From NCBI RefSeq assembly GCF_001625215.2, contig NC_030384.2, forward strand, positions 37,792,390-37,856,389: 64,000 nt of DNA, in the 5' to 3' direction. The notes beneath the pieces are model-generated. The model was not told the DNA's origin and searched no databases. It worked only from the letters and a program-made list of their open reading frames with translations. This DNA comes from Daucus carota subsp. sativus (taxonomy: Eukaryota; Streptophyta; Magnoliopsida; Apiales; Apiaceae). Shown here piece after piece: positions 11,381 through 21,719 of this stretch; the first letter of the stretch is position 1; the number at the start of each line of letters is the position of its first letter. Made by a program: the position numbers and the translations under genes.

Positions 11381-14300
11381 TTACTTAGCATTCTCACCAC
11401 TGGCAAGGGTTCTTTTCTCTTCTTCAACTTGTTCGAGCAATGCCTCTAACTCTGCTTCCGTTAAACCCTCCAAACGTTTCTACACAATTGGCAATGTCTT
11501 AGACACAAATCTCGCTTGATAGATATGCTAAAAATTTAACAGGATATTGGTAAAACTGATCAAGACTGCAGTTGAAACCAAGTTTCGATTTTATTATGCA
11601 ACATTATGCTTTGAAGAAATGAAAAGATTAATCGAAGGTCAAACCAAGATTTCTTCAAGTAACTCAATACAATTGAATTTAATGTAATTTTAGGCTAACA
11701 AGAAATGACAGTATAACCAATATTATATAATAAAATGAGATAGGCAAATTTTATCATCATCAGCAGCATCTTATTAGACTCATTTGGACGGAATTAACTG
11801 GCAAACTTGTTTGATCCTTTTGCCGGAAAAACCAACTCCATTAATATACTACCCATCATCTAATATCTCCCATCCTTTCATATCATATATAAATTCTTTA
11901 ATTCATATCTCCATGCCCATATTTATAAATACTTTACATCTGGACAAATGACAATACTTCTTTTGTTTTATTCTCCTTTCCAGAAAGCATTGCGTGATGG
12001 AGTGACAATTACGATCTATCTCTGTGTGATCTATATATTCTGTTTGACGCATGTAGTGGTGTGGACATATGGAGGAATCCAATTGACTTATGATAGTCAC
12101 TATCGGTATTATGTTTTATTTTCTTATCTATATATCAAACATATACACATACAAGTCGGGGGTCTTTGGGAAAATAGCCTCTTCATTCTTTTAAATGAAG
12201 GTAAGGTTTGCGCACATCATACCTTCCCCAGACCCTGCTATAAGTGAGATACACTGTGCAGGGTTTTTTGGTTGTCTAGAAAGAAATTATGTAAGTTTAT
12301 CCAAATACATGAATCCGCAATATGCAATACCACTAAACTACTGCTAAAAAGTATGATGTAGTAATACACAAAACTAAAATATAGCTATACCTCCATGACT
12401 TTGTTTTCATAGTCACGTAATTGTTGAGCATAAGTCATTTCCTTGTTGGAGACTCTAAAGATGTAAGTGGATATCCATCCAATAGTTAAACCAAGAACTA
12501 AAACCAACTGAACCACATTTCCTGCTTGTAATGGATCAACTCCAAGATACTGCAGAAATGACAAAAAAAAACCACATAATTAAGGTTCTTAACGTCATGT
12601 TGAGAAAATTCTCAGTGCAGATTATATCTAATTTGGCAAACAGTTGTATGTAGATGAACGTAGGTGCATCAAATGTTTACCAGATATCCTACAGAAAAAC
12701 AAAAAAACAACAATGACAAAGTTACCTACAGCAGAAGATAACTAAATTAGTGGGGGGAACTTGAAAATATCAAAAGCCAGGGTCTTCGGGAAAACAAAAA
12801 CCTCTCTATCTCTCGGAGTAAGGATAAGGACACCCTTCCCGAGGCCTACTTCGAGTAAGACATACTATATATGTTTGGTTTAGTCTCGTATAAAGTTGCA
12901 GTAACTAAATATGACATCGAAGAGTAAGAGCAAGTCCAATGCAATGCCATATTTGGTTGCATTTTTATACTTTGGAACCAAGTGCATTAAATGACCACTC
13001 TAGACCAATGTCATACTTGAATGCAAAGTTAGTTCAATATTTGCAACCAAAGATGGATAGATTATTTACATGCCTCATCATCAACCAAGTATAAATGGAA
13101 GAAAATGAAAAATAGTTACCATCTACATCACCAAATATGGATATATTTGGTTGAATTATTCAACTAGCATTGCAAGTCCAATGTCAATGCTATAATAGCT
13201 ATAACCAGTACTATAATTTGGAACCAAAAAGTACATTTATGTGCTAAAGTAGAGCTTCTGCTCCAATGCTTGATTCTAAAACAGAACCAACTCACTTCTA
13301 ATGAAATAGAAAAACTTTATATTGGTGAGGTAGCAAAGATACTTATAATTACATAGGGTTCTAAATATATAGAGCTAAATTTACAATTTTTCACTCCAAT
13401 GCGTAGCTATACCAAGTATTCATTTATGCATTGGAGTGGTGTTGCAATTTTGGTTCTATAATTTAGCTATAGAACCATAAAGCTAAGCATTGGACTTGAT
13501 TCAAGTAACATAGTCAGATTAATCCCATAGTCACACTTTTATCTTCCTTTATCATTTGCACAGTGTAGATATGAATCAATTAACATGCAATGACTAGAAA
13601 ATTGAACAAGTACCAAAGTTAGGAATTAGAATACCTCTAACCCACTTTCTAGGGCGATGCCACCAACTGTAACCCCAACTCCAATCAATATAACATCCTT
13701 TCTTGTATATCCAAAGGGTACCTGGAATATATAGTAGACGATGACCATAAATCATACAATTGTGGACTGCTGCATGATCATGACTATTCATCACTAGAGC
13801 CACATACATAACGGAGTAGAAGATCAAACTATTAGAGAAAATACATTGTTAAATTGATGTCAAGCACAAAATCAAAACAGTAATTTGTTTTTTTAGTCTT
13901 TGAGTTATTATTTATCATTTAGGAATAGAGTGAATTGCAATTCATTAAAACGTATATTAATCCTGGATAGTTTATTAAAAATATTCAGTATGATAGTAGT
14001 ATAAGAATAAAAAGAACCTGTTTCCTTGTTATTAGGATTTAATGATCAACAGGCACGATTCACCTGTACTGTTCATCTGGCACTAATTACCAAACTGTTC
14101 ATCTGGCACTATCCACAGTATTGTTATTTTTTTTAAAATCGTCCCTGGCAGCTTGGGAAGGGCTTCACATGGCAGTCACCGCTGCTAGTATTAATGCCAC
14201 ACATAGAAATATACTGGTTATGGTTGGTGATTTAGTGGTGAGATGGGCAGGAGAAAATGTGTTGAAATACCTGTCATTACCATAGGGGGTTTCGATTTTT

Positions 14301-17300
14301 TAACTAGGCCATGAAGTTTTAGTGCTTACTCTTTGACTCCTCTAAATATAAAGATGAAACTTTTTATTATTTAAAGACTTTGATTACTACTGAATTTGAT
14401 TTGTTTTTCTTTTGTTATTGGTTCTGATCCAAATCTTTCTCTTCTGCGGTTAAGAAACAGAGTTGGTGGTTCTTCTGGATCACTTTAGGGCAAGTGAATA
14501 GCTTACGATATAATCATTAAACCTATCCTTCTTTCTCCTGCATTATAAATCTTGTATGATTTCAGGAACCTTGAGACTTTGAACACAAGAAATAATTTCT
14601 ATAGTAAGTTCTTTAACTGGATTTAAAAGAAAAATAATTGTTGCTTTTTGGATCATACAGCGGGCCAGCTATGACGTGAAAATGTGTTCTTCGTTAGGTT
14701 AATTCAGAATACTATAAAGTTTTTACTCTGTTCCAGACCTTGCAAACAATCTACATTATGGAATAGATGCTTTGGAAATATTTCAATTAGAGCAAAAGTT
14801 ACAACTTACAATTGTGTTTACCAGACCAAGCTCAGTGAAATATGTTCAAATAGTTCAAAGTTATTCTACGAAACCAGATTGTAACTAATATTAGTTATCC
14901 ATTAGTAGATAATCATAAATTAAATGCCCAATAGGTAGTTGTTTGTACATACCTTGCCCTGCTTAGTTGGTTCATCATTATTGACGCTAGAATTTGATGG
15001 CTCACTGCTTCTGCAAACGGTAGAGATAAACTCGGTTGATATGTTGCTTTGCAACGTACGACTTGGGAATATTGAATTTCTGTTCGAAGATAAGTTTTGT
15101 GCAATAATTCTATCTGAAACAAATCAAAATTTTAAGATATAATATTAGCAACACAATATTATGCAAGAATTTCTTAGGGCCCTCCTGCATCGTGCCCATA
15201 AAGATTAGAAAGATGATGAAATGACAAAATGCATTTCTTTAAACGTATAAGATCTCTATCTTGAGTTTATTTGCTAGCCACTTGTATAGAACGGTAAAAA
15301 CAGACAGGGATAATATTATTCATATCTCGTGCTAATGGTAATATGTTTCAAGCTGCAGTAGTAATTTACTATTTTCTATACACAAATAAGATAAAGTCAC
15401 AGTTCTAGAGATTATATATTTAACATGCACAACATGACAAGTGATGGTCTAGAGTTACAAGTAACAAAAGAAAATTTTAAGGTTGTTGGATTTACAAAAC
15501 GGGCATACAATGAGTTAAAGCTTGATGCACTCGCAACAAGCATGGTGGACTAGATGTGTAAATCCTAAATATCAATGTGACAATGTGTTAAAACGTTAGT
15601 CACTGTAGCATAGTAATATGACAAGGGTTGGAGTGGACTCCCAGAACACAGACCGAATAAACGGAAAAGAAAAGCTAGTAAAGATAACAGATGACTTTGG
15701 TCTTTACGTGACAAATATTGACCTTTGTAAATAAGAACAAGGAAGAGTCTATCAATAGCTGATAAATTGCAAGGTTTACACAGCGGGCAGAAACTTAGCC
15801 TGTAATGAGGATGGTGTAGCCAAGTTAAGGGAAAGGCTTACGGTGGATAGATAGGAACCTAGAGTCAAGGAAGGGTGTAACAAGCAATGCTTATGGAAGT
15901 TGAAAACATGGAAGATCCCAAAAAGGGCAACCTCTTCGAACCATCCAACCTTTACACTGTTTGACAGCAGCAAATTGGTGGAGCTGACTGTGGCCATTAC
16001 TCGTATATATTATGCAACAATACCAAGATACTTGATAGTACCATGCATAATTATCATTTAATAATATCTATAGTATTATATACAAAGCTAGGGAGCAATA
16101 AATGCAAAGACTAACACCACACGGCACACCCATGTGATACACCCATGCCACAAGGACAACAACACTTTAACTATTGTACTTTTAATTGACTCAACTGTAG
16201 CTTGACAGGAAGCATGGATGTGCACTGCAGGTAAGGCCATGACTTTAACTATAGTAATTGTACTCCTTGCTCAATAGTGCTCATATGGATGTACTATAAA
16301 TACATGCATTCTCACAGGTAAAAAGGGGGGCCTCACTAGTATCAAGCATGCTCATAACACACAAAATATTCATCTCTAAATATTCTCTCTCCGGGCTATC
16401 ACAAGTATTCACTCTTCAAAGCATACAAAATCACATATCTCTCTCATTCTCTACTTATGCTCTTATGTTCCGATCACTGATTATCACGCCGGAGGCGCTT
16501 CACGGGACACACCCCCGTGCGGCGTTGTTTTGCAGGTCCCGGGTCTATCTCAAACCACCCAAAGCAATGACAACGGACACATCGACGATAAATGGACTTA
16601 TCATTTGGCGCGCCAGGAAGGGGACTTTTTTCATTACGAAAAGCCTTCAGCACCTATGCGATTATTTATGCAAAGAAAGCTAACACATGAATCAGTGAAG
16701 GAGGGTCGTCAAAAAAAATATATATATAATTATTACAATCTTCACCAAGTGGAAGCGGAGCATCAAGCTATTTCATTTTTACTAGATGGACACTATGCCA
16801 CTTTTTTGGGTGGGGCACCATGCCACTTTTCAAACGGAGCATCACACCACTTTTCTAAGTGGAGCAACAAGTAACTCTTCAAGCGGGCCACTAAGCCAAA
16901 CCAAGCACAAAACAACATGCACATATCTCTCAAAAGCACACAAAAAAGCAACATGCAACTATCTCCCGCAAGCAAGCAACAAAAGCATTATGCACATATC
17001 ATAAAGCAAGCAACAAAAACATCATGCACATATCACAAAAGCAAGCAACAAAAGGATCATGCACATATCACAAAAGCAAGCAACAAAAGCATCATGCACA
17101 TATCACAAAAGCAAGCAACAAAAACATCATGCATCTCACAAAAGCAAGCAACAAAAGCATCATGCACATATCACAAAAGCATCATGCATCTCACAAAAGC
17201 AAGCAACAAAAGCATCATGCACATATCACAAAAGCAAGCAAAAAAGTAGTACAACTATTTTTACAAATTTTGGTCCGCTTTTATTGCAGCAATTAGAAGC

Positions 17301-20300
17301 ATCCACATCCAATGAAGCAAGAATATCAACCTTATGGGTCCTCTCAACAAATTACTCTTATTTAATATGAAGTATGATGGCGGAACAAGCTCATCTCTCT
17401 CACGGACACAACTAAACCATTACATACAAATATTATATATTTGGGAGGCACAGGTTCTTTCTTTTTCCATATATTATTATATTCACAATTGTTCGGTCCG
17501 GCTCATATATCTATCATGACTACATCTACTTTTTATGTTTCAAATGTCGTTATTATTCATTGACATCTATAACTCTTCACACTTTATCACTTATTTGTCT
17601 GGTCATTTGATGCCCTATTAATAATATTGTTAAAATTGTCGCCAACTAGCATCACCCCTCCTGTATACTAATATTAGCCGCTACCTCCATATTAGCCCGC
17701 TACCTTCCACTTTATCTTTCTAAGGTTAAAACAGCACCTTCCTCATATCTTTTGTCAAACTATCCCTGTATCTATTAGGCGCGGGCAACTAAACTCTTTT
17801 TGAGTATTACATATTTTTAATTGCAACCTTTCAACTATATTTATTTTACTTTGTTTTCTCTCAACAATTGCTTTGTGTCTCTTAAGGATATTAGTTAAAG
17901 CAAAATATACATATCACTCAATTTATTTGTCAAAGCAAAAAAAAAAAAACTATAGCTTCAATTCTTAAAAGACAACACGCCACATATTTTATTTTTTATT
18001 CTCCGATGCACTATTATAATACTCTGTTATTCAAAAATTTTAAATGCATATTTACATATGCCCATTATCTCAATTATGATTTTCGGCAACAAAAAAAAAA
18101 AAAAAAATTCGCATTTTAATACTTAAAAATTGCACATTGCATTTATTAATTCACACTTTTATTTACAAATTTCTATCCAAAAGCAAAAAGCAAAACAAAT
18201 TTTAGATTCATATTTTCTGAAATTTTGCAAATTACCCTCACTTGGAGAAAATATTACTGCACATTTAATGCATTAAATCAAGGCGTGCAATTTTTACAAA
18301 TTTATTTACTCTGTCCAATAATATTATTGCAGAAACAATCATTTTAAATATTTCCAGCATATTCCTCACTATTTTCACAATGTGGAGCATAACATCAAAT
18401 TTAATTTTTTGTCAAATATTTTTATTTTACTCCCCAAATGTTATCCGCTATCACTTGAAACACAAATTATATTATTCTGTAAGCTTCACCTAGAGTTGCA
18501 AGTCAGAGCCTGAGTAATTATTTTTTAGTTTTCTCTCCTTTTCTTTTACCCCATTAACACTTCAAAGCAGGCTGATCTTTTAACCTAATCTACGACTACA
18601 TACATGTTATATCACTTGTACCGCTACCAAACTTATCACGGATTGCTGCTTACAGTTCTGTCCCGCGACGACACCTTTAAGGTCACCCCCTTAAGCTCAA
18701 GCCCGTCACTTCAACCTTATTGGACCCGCCACCTTTATTTATGAACATTATAAGAGCAGTAGCACGTCTAAGTTATATACAAGACCCGGGACCGCTAGCC
18801 CTACAAGCCTAAAACTGGATTAATGCAGTGCACACCATCCTGATTGCGTCAAATTTGACATGGTTGCTCCTACAAAGCTAGTACAATATTTTCACAGTTG
18901 GCCGGGCCCGTTTATCGACAAAGATGATGCAATATTTCTTCACGTGGCTTGAAAAACACAAGACTCTCACCATTCTCAATTAATTCTCAGCATACTGTAT
19001 TTTATTTTATTACTCTTTTTCTTTCTTTCTTTTGTCCGGACAGAAACAATGAAATAGACACTAGCCTCTTTATTTAGCCTACCAAATGAGTTCAATACTA
19101 TGCTCTCTCTTTCTTTGCCGCAATGTGCATGGTTCACCAATGTATTCTCCGCTACCGCTATCTCATTTTTTATAAATTATGACAAGCCAGCAACTTATCT
19201 TATATATTCTTATTACCTGGGACAAAGCAGGCCACATCTCTTCTTATTATATATATATATCTGCACTTGTGTCACCATAACCGCTATCAGGCTGCTCACA
19301 CAATCTTCAAATTACCACACTAAAATGCCTTGTATAATAAGCTGGGTCGAATCCCAATAGAGATACACACCCCTGTCCGGGGCCGTAAGCCTTTTGACGT
19401 CGCACACTAGCTAAGCAGTATATAACATAGATATACACCACCCGCGACCACATGCCAACATATGTCATCCGTCATCCTGTCCGCGAAGAGTTATATTAAT
19501 AAAGCATGGTTGTCAAGCCTTTCCATCTCTACTCCTATAATGTTTTCACTTTTCACAAACAGTCAGCGGCCACTTCAGTCAAAAGGCCCGCGACCTCTTT
19601 AACCCTTCACATAAGTCACATGATAATCACCATCATCCCGCTTCAACATAATTTTATAACACTTTGTATCTCTCCTTTTCATCTCCTATCATTTTGACAC
19701 CTATTATTTGGCCCATCTGCCATCTCCTCTCTCACCGACCAACAATCCAAATATTACAATACCCTGACACTTTGCACATGATCATATATTTATATATACC
19801 GCGTATATATTTGACCATGTTAAACATTGTACCTGTGTGATATCAGGAAGCTCCTTTTTATTGATTTTAGCAACTACAAAATCTACCATAGACTCCTACC
19901 GGGCCCGTAACCTCATCCCGGCCCATCACCTTTATTACTAGCTTGTATAAACAAAGAGTTTCAACAGAATAGCATGTGTCCGCTTCCCCCAATCTTGTGT
20001 CCCGCCAAGTCTCAGACACCGCTATCAAATGACTGCATGCGTTAATTATACATCAGACACATGTGTGGTCCGTGTGCAAAATAAACTTTTATCTCTTTTG
20101 ACATAGGCCAATACATACAAACAACACTGGGGGGCAACCAAGCACAATTTTTTCACAATTTTCTCTTTCCCGAGTGTTGTCCGCAACCAACACTGGGGGG
20201 CAACCAAGCACAATTTTTTCACAAAATTTTCTCTTTCCCGAGTGTTGTCCGCAACCAACACTGGGGGGCAACCAAGCACAATTTTTTCACAATTTTCTCT

Positions 20301-21357
20301 TTCCCGAGTGTTGTCCGCAACCAACACTGGGGGGCAACCAAGAACCAATTTTTTCACAAAATTTTCTTTTTCCGTGTTGCTCGCACCCAACACATGAAAA
20401 GCACCCAAACAACTTATTTTTCTTCAAACTTGTCCCAGCTCGATTTTCTTTTTTACTTACTCCTCCCGTCCGCTAAAGCAAATGGAAGGAGTAGGGGGGC
20501 AATGATAGTACCATGCATAATTATCATTTAATAATATCTATAGTATTATATACAAAGCTAGGGAGCAATAAATGCAAAGACTAACACCACACGGCACACC
20601 CATGTGATACACCCATGCCACAAGGACAACAACACTTTAACTATTGTACTTTTAATTGACTCAACTGTAGCTTGACAGGAAGCATGGATGTGCACTGCAG
20701 GTAAGGCCATGACTTTAACTATAGTAATTGTACTCCTTGCTCAATAGTGCTCATATGGATGTACTATAAATACATGCATTCTCACAGGTAAAAAGGGGGG
20801 CCTCACTAGTATCAAGCATGCTCATAACACACAAAATATTCATCTCTAAATATTCTCTCTCCGGGCTATCACAAGTATTCACTCTTCAAAGCATACAAAA
20901 TCACATATCTCTCTCATTCTCTACTTATGCTCTTATGTTCCGATCACTGATTATCACGCCGGAGGCGCTTCACGGGACACACCCCCGTGCGGCGTTGTTT
21001 TGCAGGTCCCGGGTCTATCTCAAACCACCCAAAGCAATGACAACGGACACATCGACGATAAATGGACTTATCAATACTCAATACATAAAACATACAACAT
21101 TCGGACACCCCTCTTATATAATTTCGATGCAATCGCAGTCCAAGAACATACATACATAGATAGACAACAGATGAATTAAAAGCAAAATTATAATAGTAAC
21201 AAACATATATCAAGATTCAAGAACTCGACTAACCTTTTGTAAAATGGTTACTAGTCCTTGGCCTTTGTTGTAAACATGTAGGAGCCAAGATGCTGGTGGT
21301 AATACAAAATCCCTTCCTCAAATTTACATTAAATTCTAAACTTGATAGAGCTGCCAT
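11381..21357 (-). CDS. DUF3007-family plastid membrane protein
   Basis: Five exons read on the minus strand join in phase to 209 aa: 21357-21234, 15113-14953, 13721-13635, 12549-12391, 11479-11381. Residues 1 to about 80 form a Ser/Arg/Asn-rich plastid transit peptide (starts MAALSSLEFNVNLRKG). Two hydrophobic segments follow, RKDVILIGVGVTVGGIAL and GNVVQLVLVLGLTIGWIS. After them comes the conserved soluble tail MTYAQQLRDYENKVM then KRLEGLTEAELEALLEQVEE. From memory, the MTYAQQL..YE..V..KRLE.L pattern belongs to DUF3007, found in cyanobacteria and plastids; its biochemical role is not known to me. A membrane location in the plastid is inferred. Intron 1 is 6.1 kb because an LTR retrotransposon sits in it. 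An intron in the 5' untranslated region (acceptor near 21397) is possible. Confidence 0.8.
12155..12275 (+). mobile_element. SINE-like fragment, intron 4 of the DUF3007 gene
   Basis: The stretch reads GTCGGGGGTCTTTGGGAAAA, then a block of CTCTTC, GGTAAGGTTTGCGCACATCA, CCTTCCCCAGACCCTGCTAT, AAGTGAGATACACTG and a T-rich tail GGGTTTTTTGGTTG. From memory this order of blocks resembles plant SINEs with a TTG-rich tail. It lies antisense to the host gene. No flanking duplication was established. Confidence 0.45.
12775..12890 (+). mobile_element. Second, diverged SINE-like fragment, intron 3 of the DUF3007 gene
   Basis: It shares the block order GGGTCTTCGGGAAAA, CTCTCTATCTCTCGGAGTAA, GGATAAGG, ACCCTTCCCGAGGCCTACTT and AAGACATACTA with the fragment at 12155-12275, but lacks the middle GTTTGCGC block and the T-rich tail. 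It is best read as an older, shortened member of the same family. Confidence 0.4.
12929..13512. mobile_element. Two adjoining MITEs with AAGTCCAATG ends, intron 3 of the DUF3007 gene
   Basis: The left end reads GAGCAAGTCCAATGC and the right end GCATTGGACTTGATTC, which are inverse complements. In the middle, near 13160-13182, an outward end (ACTAGCATTG) meets a new inward end (CAAGTCCAATGTCAATGC). So the block is probably two related elements side by side: about 12929-13168 and 13169-13512. No coding potential. Ends like this are typical of non-autonomous DNA transposons in plants. Confidence 0.5.
16033..16603 (+). repeat. Left LTR
   Basis: 571 bp, starting TGATAGTACCATGC and ending GGACTTATCA. 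A TATA-like box (CTATAAATAC) lies at about 16294-16303, a plausible start region for element transcription. A GC-rich inverted repeat (CGCCGG..CACGGG..CCCGTG..CGGCG) lies at 16487-16524 and could fold in the RNA. Confidence 0.9.
16605..16625 (+). other. Primer-binding-site-like sequence
   Basis: TTGGCGCGCCAGGAAGGGGA begins directly downstream of the left LTR, where an LTR element keeps its tRNA primer site. The start TGGCGC and the G-rich continuation fit plant Ty3/gypsy primer sites. The matching tRNA was not identified. Confidence 0.6.
16915..17245 (+). repeat. Tandem array of about 35-bp units inside the LTR element
   Basis: Units built from AAGCAAGCAACAAAA, CATCATGCACATATC and ACA are repeated about seven to eight times, with shortened variants (CATCATGCATCTCAC). 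The array carries no stop codon in several frames at once, which gives spurious reading frames of repeated HHAHITKASN type; these are not genes. Confidence 0.85.
20123..20392 (+). repeat. Tandem array of 66-68 bp units near the right LTR
   Basis: Four units start at 20123, 20189, 20257 and 20323. Each opens with AACACTGGGGGGCAACCAAG, followed by CACAATTTTTTCACAA, CTCTTTCCCGAGTGTTGTCC and GCAACC; the fourth unit is diverged. Units 2 and 4 carry a small insertion (ACAAAATTTT for ACAATTTT). The opening GGGGGGCAA equals the junction of the element's own polypurine tract with its right LTR. Confidence 0.9.
20481..20502 (+). other. Polypurine tract of the LTR element
   Basis: AATGGAAGGAGTAGGGGGGC followed by AA lies immediately before the TG of the right LTR, the standard place for the plus-strand primer. 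Confidence 0.75.
20503..21073 (+). repeat. Right LTR
   Basis: 571 bp, identical by eye to the left LTR along its length, with an offset of 4470 bp at every position compared. It is followed at once by ATACT, the target duplication. Confidence 0.9.
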
Positions 21358-21565
21358 TTCTAAAATCTTTTCTTGCACAATATTGTATATCCTATAAACA
21401 ACAACCACTTGAGTTCAGACAGAAAGTCACTCAACAACAAGCAAAAAAACACACTTGGGAAACAAGAGCAGGGAAATAGCTAAATTGGGCTGACCCTTAA
21501 AGCAGTTTATAATCAGAATTGCAATACTAGTGATGCATCATCAAAAGACCAAACCTTTGATCAAT

Positions 21566-21582
21566 GTGTGTGTGTGTGTGTA
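21566..21582. repeat. GT microsatellite
   Basis: About eight GT repeats, lying upstream of the DUF3007 start codon, probably in an intron of its 5' untranslated region or in the promoter. Confidence 0.8.
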
Positions 21583-21719
21583 ATGAAGCAAACAAGAAAG
21601 GAAGGGGGTTTAAAAGACATACCCAGATATCAAAAAATGGGAGGAAGGCGTGTTGTGGATTCAGACTTCAGAGGTCCATGGAGTGTTGAAACTTGAAACT
21701 GGTGGCTCTGGCTACACCA

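Larger units (their letters stand above)
16033..21073 (+). mobile_element. Complete non-autonomous LTR retrotransposon in intron 1 of the DUF3007 gene
   Basis: The element is 5041 bp and lies antisense to the host gene. Two 571-bp LTRs (TG...CA) flank about 3.9 kb of internal DNA. The 5-bp target duplication ATACT is perfect (16028-16032 and 21074-21078). A primer-binding-site-like sequence follows the left LTR, and a polypurine tract precedes the right one. By eye I saw no difference between the LTRs, so the insertion is very recent. The interior has no long reading frame and no gag, protease, reverse transcriptase or integrase motif, so the element must depend on enzymes from another element. 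The sequence after the left LTR (TTTGGCGCGCCAGG) resembles Ty3/gypsy elements of the Tat/Ogre/Retand group; that placement is from memory. Confidence 0.9.

Noticed and set aside
11948-12247. 99-codon plus-strand frame in an intron of the DUF3007 gene
   Set aside because: It runs through SINE-like sequence and lacks coding character.
16348-16683. 111-codon frame in the left LTR and its copy in the right LTR
   Set aside because: It lies in LTR leader sequence, is shared only because the LTRs are identical, and has no known domain.
16917-17370. Overlapping reading frames with repeated HHAHITKASN-type peptides
   Set aside because: They arise from a stop-free tandem repeat and are open in several frames at once; there is no start context or domain.
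20046-20476. Reading frames on both strands of the 66-68 bp repeat array
   Set aside because: The peptides (PPVLVADNTRERENCEK type) simply mirror the DNA repeat and are not gene-like.
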